Source of the DNA: CAVZTA01 sp963778025
GTDB lineage: Bacteria; Chloroflexota; Limnocylindria; Limnocylindrales; CSP1-4
NCBI GenBank assembly: GCA_963778025.1
Contig: CAVZTA010000017.1
Span: forward strand, 43,147-107,146
Direction of reading: 5' to 3'
DNA length: 64,000 nucleotides
Part shown: piece after piece, positions 8,368-16,991 of the stretch
Layout of the letters: the number at the start of each line of letters is the position of its first letter
Numbering within the stretch: position 1 is the first letter of the stretch
Made by a program: the position numbers and the translations under genes
The notes under the pieces: generated by a model
Database searches by the model: none
What the model was told of the DNA's origin: nothing
What the model saw: only the letters and a program-made list of their open reading frames with translations

Positions 8368-9650
8368 CCGTGCGCCTCGCTCACGCCGCAGTAGGAGCCG
8401 ATCAGGAGCGCGTAGGCCCGGACGCCGTCGACCAGCTGGGCGATCGGGACGCGCTCGTCGAGCGTGTGGCAGTTGCGAGATGTCGCCCGGCGCGCAGTAG
8501 ACGCCGGGGATGCCGAGCACGTCGCGCATGACACCGAGCTCGGACCAGTACCCCGCCCCACGGATGAGGTCGGTCTTGCCGGTGAGGCTCGTCAGGATGT
8601 CCTGCAGCTGTCGGAGCGCCTCGTGCTCGGTCACGAGCTCGGCTGGGGTGCCGCCCCAGGGATTGTCGCGCGCCGCCGTGTAGCGGATCTCGACCCGGGT
8701 CCCTGCCTCGATGGCTGCCGTCGTCACGACCGCCTCGAACTCGGAGCGGACCTCGGCGGGGTCCTCGCCCGGCACGAGCTTGCGGATGAGCTTGATGACG
8801 CAGCGGTCCGGGACCGCGATCTGGCCGCCTGCCGTCAACTCGGTGATGAGGAGTGACGGCCGACCGATGAGCGGATGCTCGCGCCGGGCGTGGACCTCCC
8901 GTCCGTACTCCCACAGTCGCTCGACGATGTGATGACCGGCCCGCAATGCGTCCACGCCCAGGGCTGGAGCGCTCCAGAACGCGGTCGTCCCGCTCACGTG
9001 GACCTCCGCGATGATGAACCCGAGCTGGGCCGTGTAGATGTCGAGCTGCGTGGGCTCGCCGTAGATCGCGAAGTCCGCGCTCGGCACCTCGCCCGCGGCG
9101 ATCCGCCGGACCGCCTCCTTGATCCCGTCCAGTACCCCGAATCGGGCTCTCCGCTCTCCTCGTCGCCGACCGCGAGGAGGACGACGTCGCCATCCGGGCG
9201 GAGTCCCGCCCGTCGGATCGCCCTGATCGCGGCGAGCGCGGTCGCGATCCCCGCCTTCACGTCGCCCGCGCCGCGCCCGTAGATCTCGCCGTCGATGATC
9301 GCCCCCGCCCAGGGACTCTCGTTGGGCGTCCCCGCCCAGCGTTCGCTCCAGCCACGTCCATGGACGGTGTCGAGGTGGTCGACGAACATGAGGCGCGGTC
9401 CGCCGCCGGTGCCGCGGAACCGTCCCCAGACGTCTGGCCGGCCCGGTCGGAACTCGAACGTGCCGACATCGTCCGCGCCGGACTCCCGCAAGCGGTCCGC
9501 GACCCAGGCCGCGAGCGGACCCTCGTCGCCGGTCACGCTCGGGACCGAGATGGCGCCGCGCAGGAGCGACACGGCATCCTCTTCGCTGACCGCATCGAGG
9601 ATGCGACGGCGGAGCGCCTCGTCTGACGTCACGCTGGCGGGCTCGTTCAC
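8364..9650 (-). CDS. M20-family amidohydrolase/deacylase, ArgE/DapE-like (two frameshifts)
   Basis: Zinc-dependent M20 enzyme of about 428 residues. FVDHLDTV holds the first metal His and Asp, YGRGAGDVKAG the bridging Asp, and AVGDEESGE the catalytic Glu pair. The dimerisation and C-terminal metal domains follow in two other frames: FGVLDGIKEAVRR, then TLDERVPIAQL and a normal C-terminus. Breaks are near 9140 and 8475. Family members remove N-acetyl or N-succinyl groups or cleave dipeptides; here a deacylation step feeding the adjacent SDR and lactonase is plausible. GTG 9650 is preceded by GGAGGG. First gene of the minus-strand operon, divergent from the ABC transporter. Confidence 0.82.
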
Positions 9651-9695
9651 GGCCACCCTCCACTCGTCCCGAAACGCCCGGCTCGTCCAACAGCC

Positions 9696-9780
9696 TGTCA
9701 CTACAACGTAGCCGACAAGCTCCGATGCCGCAACCAGCCGCGAGGGCGGAACGGCAGAGTTGTCATTACATGTCTTGACA
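9696..9780. promoter_or_regulatory. Paired operator-like elements in divergent promoter region
   Basis: TGTCACTACA at 9696-9705 and TGTCATTACA at 9761-9770 match at nine of ten bases. The second is completed by TGACA at 9776-9780, giving an inverted repeat TGTCA-N10-TGACA. They lie between the divergent M20 operon (start 9650) and ABC operon (start 9849), where a shared repressor would act. The GntR/UTRA regulator at 16217 is a candidate partner (inference). Confidence 0.4.
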
Positions 9781-9848
9781 GCCAGCCTATGATCCGTCCG
9801 AGAGCCGTCCGGTGTCGGATGGCCGCGCGTCCGAGGAGGAGACACGGT

Positions 9849-10922
9849 ATGGGCGAGCAGCCGGTAGGTCTCGAGCGCTGGGCCGATGATCACATGCACG
9901 GCCAGCTGAGCCGGCGGGGATTCATCCGGCGCATGGCGCTGACAGGGATGTCGTTCACCGCGATCGCCACGGTGCTCCGCTCGACCGGCGTGGCGGCTCA
10001 GAGCCCCGCTCCGGTCCCCAGTGCCACCCCACTCAAGACGGAGACGGCGCTGACGACGCTCGGCTTCTCGCACCCGTACCCAGGGTCGGGGATCTACCGC
10101 GGCCTACGGAAGGGCCTTCGTGCCGAGGGTGACCGACTCGGCGTGGAGACGCTCGAGAGCACCGCAGAGGGTCAGGCGGACAAGCAGCTGGCCGAGATCA
10201 ACACGTGGATCGACACGATCGGTGTCGAGGCGGTCTCGATCCTGAACATCAACGGCGAGGGCCTCGGGCCGACCGTCGACCACGCCCACGAGGCCGGGGT
10301 CAAGGTCATCGGCTACGCGTTCGACATCGATGGTCAGGATGGCTACAACATCTTCGACAACTACCAGGGCGCCCAGCTCGTCGCCGACGAAGCCATCAAG
10401 TGGATCAACGAGAACATCCCCGAAGGTGAGGTCGAGATGGGCCTCCTGACCCTCGACGTCATCGAGGTCGGCAAGGTCCGCGTCCACGAGACGGAGCGGC
10501 TCATCCAGGAGGCGCTGCCTCGGGTCAAGACGGTCTGGTCGGCGGAGGGGACCAACCTGGCCGCTCCGGCCCAGGAGGCCACGCTGAGCCAGCTTCAGGC
10601 CAATCCGGACACGAAGGTCATCATCGCGATCTCCGATGATGGGCAATACGGTGCCTGGCAGGCCATGAAGCAGCTCGGCGTCGAGAAGAACATCTGGTCG
10701 GCCGGCTTCGATGGCCTCCAGGAGGTGATGGAGGCGATCGTCGCGGGCGAGCTGATCGGGGTCACCGCATCGATCCCGCTCGTGGACATCGGCGCTGCCA
10801 ACGTCTGGGTCGCGGCCAACCTCGTCGACGGGGACGAGCCCGGCTTCTTCGCGGCGCCGTACCTCCTCGTCACCAAGGACGACGCCGAGCTCGCCGCGCA
10901 GCTCATCGCCGACCAGCAATAG
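9849..10922 (+). CDS. Sugar ABC transporter substrate-binding protein, Tat-exported
   Basis: 357 residues, frame intact. An N-terminal Tat signal contains SRRGFIRRM followed by a hydrophobic stretch and an Ala-X-Ala site before QSPAPVPSA. The rest is a periplasmic-binding-protein type I (RbsB-like) fold: TLGFSHPYPGSG at the start, INGEGLGPTVDHAHEAG for the first lobe, IIAISDDGQYGAWQAMKQLG and SAGFDG for the second. Such proteins deliver pentoses, hexoses or polyols to a ribose-type importer; the ligand cannot be told from sequence. ATG 9849 is chosen because AGGAGGA lies about 8 bases upstream; a weaker ATG exists at 9789. First gene of the permease-ATPase operon. Confidence 0.9.
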   Translation: MGEQPVGLERWADDHMHGQLSRRGFIRRMALTGMSFTAIATVLRSTGVAAQSPAPVPSATPLKTETALTTLGFSHPYPGSGIYRGLRKGLRAEGDRLGVETLESTAEGQADKQLAEINTWIDTIGVEAVSILNINGEGLGPTVDHAHEAGVKVIGYAFDIDGQDGYNIFDNYQGAQLVADEAIKWINENIPEGEVEMGLLTLDVIEVGKVRVHETERLIQEALPRVKTVWSAEGTNLAAPAQEATLSQLQANPDTKVIIAISDDGQYGAWQAMKQLGVEKNIWSAGFDGLQEVMEAIVAGELIGVTASIPLVDIGAANVWVAANLVDGDEPGFFAAPYLLVTKDDAELAAQLIADQQ

Positions 10923-10965
10923 GGCGCGATCGCCCTAGCCGTCGCCGGGGCGTTCTCTCCACCGG

Positions 10966-12048
10966 ATGACGGAACCGTCGAGCAGTCCGAAGGCCGCCCG
11001 AGCGATCGGGCGGCGGCCGGGGTGGCGCTCGTCGGGCTCATATCGCACGTTCATCGGATGGGCCCAGCGCAACGGCCTGTTCTTCGCGCTGCTCATCCTC
11101 ATCGCGATCTTCTCGGTCATCGGGAAGAACTTCCTGACCGTCGGCAACTTCACGATCATCCTGCAGAACGTCTCGGTCGTCGGGCTCATCGCCATCCCGG
11201 GCGCGATGCTCATCCTCTCGGGGTATGTCGACCTGTCGATCGGGTCGATGGCCGTGTTCGCCGCGGTCGTCATGGGCATGTTCTTCGAGGCCGGCTGGCC
11301 GTGGTGGCTCGCGCTTCGTCGCGGGCCTCGCGACCGGGCCGCTCTGGGGAGTGCTCGCCGGATACCTGGTCAGCTACCTCGGCTTCTCGGCGATCGTCGT
11401 GACGCTCGGCGGGCTGGCCGGGTTGAAGGGCCTGGAGCTCGTGTTCTCCGACGCGTTCGTCGTCCACGACTACGGCGACATCCTCGTGTTCATCGGCAGT
11501 GGTCGGGTCATCGGGCTGCCGATGCCGGTGTGGATCTTCTTCACGGCGTTCCTCATCGGTGCGTTCTTCTGGTACCTGACGCCCCTGGGCCGCTACATGA
11601 CGGCGATCGGTGCCGATCGCCAGGCCGCTTACTCGCTCGGCATCCCGGTCAAGCGCATCGTGCTCGGGCTCTTCATCGCCTCGGCCACCTGCGCGGCCCT
11701 CGGAGGGCTGATCGAGCTCGCCAAGCTCGACGCATCGTCCCAGTCGATCGGCAACAACATGGAGTTGCGCGTGCTGACCGCGATCCTGCTGGGCGGGGTC
11801 TCGTTCGCCGGTGGCCGCGGGTCCCTGTTCGGCGTGCTGTGGGGCGTCCTGTTCATCGGCGTGCTCGACAACGGCCTGCTCGTCGCGCGGGTCAGTCCGT
11901 ACATGGCCGCAGTTCGCGGTCGGAGTCGCGCTCGTGTTCGCCGCCGGCCTCGACGTCCTCTACCAGCGGCTCGATCGCGCGATCGTCCCGCGAGCCGGTC
12001 GAGGAGGAAGCGACGGAGGGCGGCCAGCCGATGGCCGCGACCACGTGA
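10966..12048 (+). CDS. Ribose-type ABC transporter permease (frameshifted)
   Basis: Inner-membrane permease of the RbsC/BPD_transp_2 family, about 360 residues. Hydrophobic helices and the typical signatures GYVDLSIGSM, VVTLGGLAGLKG and LLGGVSFAGGRGS are all present and in order, but spread over three frames with breaks near 11318, 11913 and 11990. The C-terminus in the original frame ends EEEATEGGQPMAATT, and its TGA overlaps the GTG of the ATPase gene. Translocates the sugar delivered by the upstream binding protein. The family-conserved elements survive on both sides of each break, so I read the breaks as base errors. Confidence 0.85.
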   Translation: MTEPSSSPKAARAIGRRPGWRSSGSYRTFIGWAQRNGLFFALLILIAIFSVIGKNFLTVGNFTIILQNVSVVGLIAIPGAMLILSGYVDLSIGSMAVFAAVVMGMFFEAGWPWWLALRRGPRDRAALGSARRIPGQLPRLLGDRRDARRAGRVEGPGARVLRRVRRPRLRRHPRVHRQWSGHRAADAGVDLLHGVPHRCVLLVPDAPGPLHDGDRCRSPGRLLARHPGQAHRARALHRLGHLRGPRRADRARQARRIVPVDRQQHGVARADRDPAGRGLVRRWPRVPVRRAVGRPVHRRARQRPARRAGQSVHGRSSRSESRSCSPPASTSSTSGSIARSSREPVEEEATEGGQPMAATT

Positions 12049-12860
12049 GCGAGCAGGCGATGACCGCCACGGTCGAGATGCCCGAGTCCGCGGACGCGCC
12101 GCCCGTCCTCGAGGTGCGAGGCGTCAGCAAGCACTTCGGGGCCGTGCGGGCGCTCCACGAGGTCAGCCTGGAGCTCCGCCGCGGCGAGGTCGTCGGCCTC
12201 GTGGGCGACAACGGCGCGGGCAAGTCGACGCTCGTCAACGTCATCTCGGGGGCGCTCCGACCGGACCGCGGCGAGATCGCGCTCGACGGCCTGACGCACG
12301 CCTTCGAGACCCCGTCGCATGCACGAGCGGCCGGCATCGAGACCGTCTACCAGTTCCTGTCGATCATCCCGACGCTCGACATCGCCGAGAACGTCTTCCT
12401 CAATCGCGAGCACTACCGCCCGGGTGCGCTCGGCCGCGTCCGGGTGATGGACAAGGCGCGCATGCGGCGAGAGGTGAGCGAGGGCTTCGAGCGGCTCGGT
12501 CTCTCGCTGCCAGCGCCATCGACGAAGGTGGGCGCGCTGTCCGGAGGCCAGCGCCAGGCGGTGGCGATCGCCCGCGCCGTGCTCTGGGGCCAGAAGATCG
12601 TGCTGCTCGACGAACCGGCCGCAGCGCTGGGTGTCAAGCAGACCGAGATCGTGCTCCAGTTCGTCGAGCGGCTGAAGCGCCAGAGCGTGGGCGTCATCTT
12701 CATCAGCCACAACATGCAGCACGTCCTGCGCGTGGCCGATCGGATCGTCGTCCTCCGACTCGGCGAGAAGGTCTATGACGGCCCGAAGGGCTCCGCGACC
12801 GCGAGCGATATCGTGGCGATGATCACCGGTGTGCGCTTCTCGATCGGAGACCAGCCATGA
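12045..12860 (+). CDS. Sugar ABC transporter ATP-binding protein, single domain
   Basis: 271-residue ABC ATPase with Walker A GDNGAGKST, Q-loop YQFLSIIPTLD, signature LSGGQRQ, Walker B IVLLDEPAAALG and the H-loop ISHNM. It contains one nucleotide-binding domain only, like FrcA-type ATPases and unlike the two-domain RbsA. In the signature region AAALGVKQT replaces the more usual TAALG. GTG 12045 overlaps the permease stop (GTGA); an ATG at 12060 is an alternative. The stop overlaps the ATG of the aminotransferase (ATGA), which ties transport directly to the first intracellular enzyme. Confidence 0.9.
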   Translation: MSEQAMTATVEMPESADAPPVLEVRGVSKHFGAVRALHEVSLELRRGEVVGLVGDNGAGKSTLVNVISGALRPDRGEIALDGLTHAFETPSHARAAGIETVYQFLSIIPTLDIAENVFLNREHYRPGALGRVRVMDKARMRREVSEGFERLGLSLPAPSTKVGALSGGQRQAVAIARAVLWGQKIVLLDEPAAALGVKQTEIVLQFVERLKRQSVGVIFISHNMQHVLRVADRIVVLRLGEKVYDGPKGSATASDIVAMITGVRFSIGDQP

Positions 12861-14177
12861 CATCGATCCCGGCGCTCGATCCGGCCCTTGGGTCGATGAG
12901 CGCCGCCCAGTCCGAGCTCGTGCGTCGTGCGCGGACCGTCCTGCCCGGAGGCACGAGCAACAGCGGGGTGCTGCCGCCCGACACCGCGTTCATCGTCGAG
13001 CGCGGCGAAGGCGCGGACCTCATCGACGTCGACGGCCGCCGGATCGCGGACTTCGTCCTCGGAGGCGGTCCTCTCGTCCTCGGCCACGGTCACCCGCTGA
13101 TCGTGGAGGCCGTCGCTCGCGCGATGGCGGACGGCGGCCACCACTTCGCGCCCCATCGCCGCGCGATCGAGCTCGCCGAGCGGATCTGCGCGCTCGTGCC
13201 GTCGGCCGAGATGGTCAGGTTCACCGCGAGCGGCTCCGAAGCCACCTTCCATGCGCTCCGCCTCGCGCGTGCCGTGACCGGCCGCCCCGGCATCGTGAAG
13301 TTCGACGGTGGCTACCACGGGCATCACGACCTGGGCAGCTGGTCGTTCGAGTGGACCCCGGGTCAGCCACCCGTGCCGACGCCGGAGTCAGCCGGCATCC
13401 AGGCGGGACTCGAGGACGACATCGTCGCCCTGCCGTTCAATGACCCAGAGGCGGTGGCCAGGCTCCTCGCCGCGCAGCCGACGCGCTTCGCGGCCGTCAT
13501 CCTCGAGCCGATCCAGCGGGCGATCCCGGCCACGCCCGAGTTCCTGCAGGCCGTGCGCGACGCGTGCACGCGGACCGGGACGGTGCTCATCTTCGACGAG
13601 ATCGTCACGGGCTTTCGCAGCGCGCCGGGTGGCGCCCAGGAGGCGATGGGCGTCACGCCCGATCTCACGACGCTCGGCAAGGCGCTGGGTGGCGGCGTGC
13701 CGATCGCCGCGCTCGCGGGTCGCCGCGACCTCATGGAGCACCTCGACCCGTCACGAGATCGCGTGGCGCGCAGCTTCCATTGCGGCACGTTCAATGGCTA
13801 CCTCCTCGGCGTCGAGGCGGCCCATGCGACGCTCGACCTCCTCGTCGACGGCGGTGGCATCGCTGAGCTCGATCGGCTGAGCCGTCGCGCCGGCGACGCC
13901 CTGCGCCGTGCCTTTGCGGACGTCGGCGTACCCGTCGTGGTGCTCGACGGATCCGGCCTGTTCCAGCACTACTTCGGCGAGGGGCCGATCCGGCGAGCCT
14001 CCGACGTCCGCGCCACGGACCACGAGGCGCTCGTCCGATGGCACCACGAGCTCCTCGCGCTTGGGCGTCTACAAGCTGGAGGCCAAGGGCTACGTGAGCC
14101 TGGTCCACGAGGACCGCCACTTCGAGGCCCTCGAGGAGGCGGCCAGCGAGGCGGTCCGGCGGACCCGGCCCGGCTGA
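12857..14177 (+). CDS. Class III aminotransferase, glutamate-1-semialdehyde aminomutase-like (one frameshift)
   Basis: PLP enzyme of about 440 residues. Motifs: LPGGTSNSGV near the N-terminus as in HemL-type enzymes, FTASGSEATFHALRLAR for phosphate binding, YHGHHD, the Asp in LIFDEIVTGFR that holds the PLP nitrogen, and TTLGKALGGG with the Schiff-base Lys. The last about 35 residues (GVYKLEAKGYVSLVHEDRH onward) are in another frame; the break is near 14065. Association with a sugar transporter and kinase, and not with haem genes, argues for transamination of an amino sugar or amino polyol rather than 5-aminolevulinate synthesis. Co-transcribed with the ABC genes. Confidence 0.87.
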
Positions 14178-14202
14178 CGATGGTGGCTTGGTCGGCGTTC
14201 CC

Positions 14203-14604
14203 TCAGGAGCGAGTCTCGGGAGACGGCGGCGTCGGCTTCGCGGGCGGCGGTTCGCCGGGCGTCCACGGGACGACGATCGTGTCGCTCGGGTCGTACGGCA
14301 CCCGCACGAAGAACGCCCGCCAGTCGGTCTCGCCCTCGTTGCGGAAGTAGTGCATCTCCAGCGGGTCGCAGCGGTGGAAGTCCCCGGGCCGGAGGGTGAA
14401 GCGCTCCCGGCAGTCGCTCCACAGCGTGACCTCACCCTCCAGGGTGAAGAACGAGTTCTCCGAGTGGGCGTGATAGTGGTTCCGGTAGTCGTCGCCGGGT
14501 CGCAGGAGGATGACGCCGAGGTCGCAGAAGGGTCCGCGCGAGAGGTAGCCCGGTCCGTGCGTACCGTGCTTGTAGACGAGATCGGCGACCTGGTTCCTCT
14601 GCAT
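14203..14604 (-). CDS. Cupin-domain protein
   Basis: 133 residues, single cupin fold. The first cupin motif reads YHAHSENSFFTLEGEV (two His and Glu as metal ligands) and the second RPGDFHRCDPLEMHYF. Small cupins in sugar loci act as isomerases, lyases or sensor-like binding proteins; the role is open. It starts 10 bases after the FGGY kinase stop on the same strand, so the two are one operon, and it converges with the aminotransferase gene, whose stop is 25 bases away. Frame intact. A proline-rich tail follows the domain. Confidence 0.75.
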   Translation of the reverse strand: MQRNQVADLVYKHGTHGPGYLSRGPFCDLGVILLRPGDDYRNHYHAHSENSFFTLEGEVTLWSDCRERFTLRPGDFHRCDPLEMHYFRNEGETDWRAFFVRVPYDPSDTIVVPWTPGEPPPAKPTPPSPETRS

Positions 14605-14613
14605 CTCGGCTCC

Positions 14614-16193
14614 TCAGCTGGCCGGCTTCCAGACCGGCGTCGTGATCCCATCGGTGGCGAGGTCCCGCTGCGCGATGGCGGCGGCATGCCAGCGAGCGGC
14701 GATCTCCCGATACGCATCGTGCGCGACCGGGTCGGGCTCGAATCGACGGTCGAACCTGGCCATCGCGTCCGCTGCGGCCGAGAGGTCGCGGTACCAACCG
14801 GCCGCGACGGCCGCGCAGGCTGCCGCACCGACCGTCGACGCCTCTGGGGTCGCCGAGCGCACGACGATCCGGCCGGTCACGTCGGCGAGGGTCTGGCAGG
14901 CGAGCATCGCTGCGGCTCGCGCCGCCCGCGACCGAGATCGGTCCGCCGTCCAGTTGGTCGGCTGTCGTCCCCTCGGTGATGACGTCGAGATTCGCCGCGA
15001 CCGCGAAGCATCCTGCTTCGACGATCGCACGGTATGCGGCGGGCCGCGCGGACTCGGCATCTGCCAGCGAGAAGCCGATCAGCGACGGCGCGGCGGGCGC
15101 CCAGTCCGGCCGTGTCATCGGCAGGCCGCCGAAAGCGAGGACGCCGCCCGATCCCGCTGGGAGCGGCCCCAGCGGCAGCACCGAGGCGCGCGTGCGCCTC
15201 CGATCCGCTCGCCTCGCGCCCGCCCTCGGTGGCGAACGCGCGCACGAACCAGTCGAGGAACGACCCGGCGCTCCAGGCGATCGCGTCGGCTTGCCATCGG
15301 GCGCGCACCGCGTGGGCGATGACTCGGTATCGCGCCTGGGAGTCCGGCACGGGACGCTCGAGCGTCGACACGGACTGCCAGTTGGAACCCATGATGACCG
15401 CGCGATCCCCGGCGCCACGCAGTCCGAGCCCGGCCGCCGCGACCTGGGTATCGCCGCCGCCGGCAGCGACGGGGATCCCGACCCGCAGGCCGAGGCGCTG
15501 GCTCATCGCCGCGGAGACGGCACCGGCCACGTCGCCACCCTCGGCGAGCGACGACAGCCACGCCGCGAACCGCTCGTCACCGGGCTCGTACCAGGGCGTC
15601 CCGTCCAACGCGGCCCATGTCCGGGTGCCGTTGTCGAGCAGTCCCGTGGTCGAGGCGTTCGAGACCGAGGCTCGAGCGTCGGTGCCATCGAGACGATGCG
15701 CCAGCCAGGCATCGATCGTGAGCAGCCGCGTGGTGCGATCCGCGACCGCGGGCCGGTTCCGGGCGACCCACCGCAGCCTGGGCAGGGCCGCGAGCGCGAC
15801 CTTCTGGCCCGTCGCGGCGTGGAAGTCTGGCTCCGCGGCCAGCATCGTGCGGACCTCGTCGCGGGCACGGGCATCGCCGCTCCCGACGGCCCAGAGGACC
15901 GCGCCCGACTGGTCCAGGAGCACGAATGCGCCGCGGACGCTCGTCGCAGCCACGGCCCGGACATCGATCGCCGCCTTGTCGGAGAGGACCTCGACGATCG
16001 CGTCGTCCAGGTGCGCCGCCATGGCATCGACCGGCAGGTCCTGCGAGCCGTCGCGCGACACGGGCATCTCCCAGGTCCGGGCGGCTCGCGCCACGATCCG
16101 CCCATCGGGTGCGACGAGGCTCGCGCGACCGCTCCCCGTCCCGGCGTCGAGGACGAGGACGGTCTCCGTGGGGTCGCGCTCCATCGCCGCCAT
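14614..16193 (-). CDS. FGGY-family carbohydrate kinase (two frameshifts)
   Basis: About 526 residues, normal for FGGY kinases, which phosphorylate pentoses, pentuloses, glycerol or similar in the cytoplasm. VLVLDAGTGSGRAS is the N-terminal phosphate-1 loop, GLLDNGTRTW marks the substrate domain, and AAGGGDTQVAAAG and IMGSNW belong to the adenine-binding half. The C-terminal domain (LIGFSLADAESARPAAYRAIVEAG, then QTLADVTGRIVVR) lies in two other frames; breaks are near 15165 and 14915. Its start is only 23 bases from the divergent GntR gene, so regulator and kinase share a promoter region. Substrate unknown. Confidence 0.85.
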
Positions 16194-16216
16194 GACACCA
16201 CACCGGCGGTCTCGGC

Positions 16217-16978
16217 ATGGTGACCGCGCAGACGGCCGTGGCGCCGGACCCTGGGATCGACCGCCGGTCGGGGACGCCGCTCTGGTTCCAGCTCCGGGCG
16301 ATCCTCCACCGAGGCATCGATGAAGGCGACGTCCCGACCGACGGCCGCCTGCCGTCGGAAGCCGAGCTCTGTCGCCGATACCACGTGTCGCGTACCGTCG
16401 TCCGCGAGGCCCTCGCGAAGCTCGTCGCCGAGGGCCGGATCTACAAGATCAAGGGCAAGGGAGCATTCGTCGCCCGGCGCAAGTCCGAAGAGGAGTTCGT
16501 GGGCACGACGATGGGCCTTTGGGAGGAGCTGCTCACGAAGGGTCACGATGTGCAGACCCGGGTCCTCGTCCAGGAGCTCGACGCGCCGACCGACCGCGAG
16601 CGGGCGGCCCTGCGCCTCGGCGCGGATGAAGCGGTCGTCCGGATCAGGCGCGTGTACGTCGTGGACGGCAGTCCGACGATCAAGGTCGACACCGCGCTGC
16701 CTGCCGCGCTCGTGCCTGGCCTCGAGCGCGCACCACTCGAGAACCGGTCGCTGTACGCCACCGTCCGCCAGCGATACGGGCTCCGACCCGAGCGAGCGGA
16801 GCGATGGATCGAGGCGGCGCTGCCGGACCGCGGGGATGCGGAGCTGCTCGGCGTGACGACACGGACCCCGCTCATCGCGATCGAGTCGATCGCGTCGACC
16901 GCGACCGGCGTCCCGATGGAGTACTACGTGGCGCTCCATCGCACCGACACGACGCGACTCCATGTCGTCGGGCGCTAG
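16217..16978 (+). CDS. GntR-family transcriptional regulator with UTRA domain (HutC type)
   Basis: 253 residues, intact. Residues about 15-85 form the winged helix-turn-helix: LPSEAELCRRYHVSRTVVREAL is the recognition region, followed by the wing GKGAFVARR. Residues about 100-250 form the UTRA effector domain. HutC-type regulators usually repress transport and catabolic genes and are released by a phosphorylated sugar or similar effector. It sits between the kinase operon (minus) and the glycosidase-like gene (plus) and is probably the local repressor. Candidate operators are the repeats at 9696-9780. The ATG 16217 start is chosen; GTG at 16220 is also possible. Confidence 0.88.
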   Translation: MVTAQTAVAPDPGIDRRSGTPLWFQLRAILHRGIDEGDVPTDGRLPSEAELCRRYHVSRTVVREALAKLVAEGRIYKIKGKGAFVARRKSEEEFVGTTMGLWEELLTKGHDVQTRVLVQELDAPTDRERAALRLGADEAVVRIRRVYVVDGSPTIKVDTALPAALVPGLERAPLENRSLYATVRQRYGLRPERAERWIEAALPDRGDAELLGVTTRTPLIAIESIASTATGVPMEYYVALHRTDTTRLHVVGR

Positions 16979-16991
16979 GGAGGATCGACTG

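Noticed and set aside
9775..9793. TTGACA and TATGAT read as a promoter for the ABC operon
   Set aside because: The spacing is only 7 bases; TTGACA is better explained as half of the inverted repeat.
12857..14177. hemL (glutamate-1-semialdehyde aminomutase) for haem synthesis
   Set aside because: The motifs are shared by the family, but the gene is coupled to a sugar ABC transporter and no tetrapyrrole gene is near.
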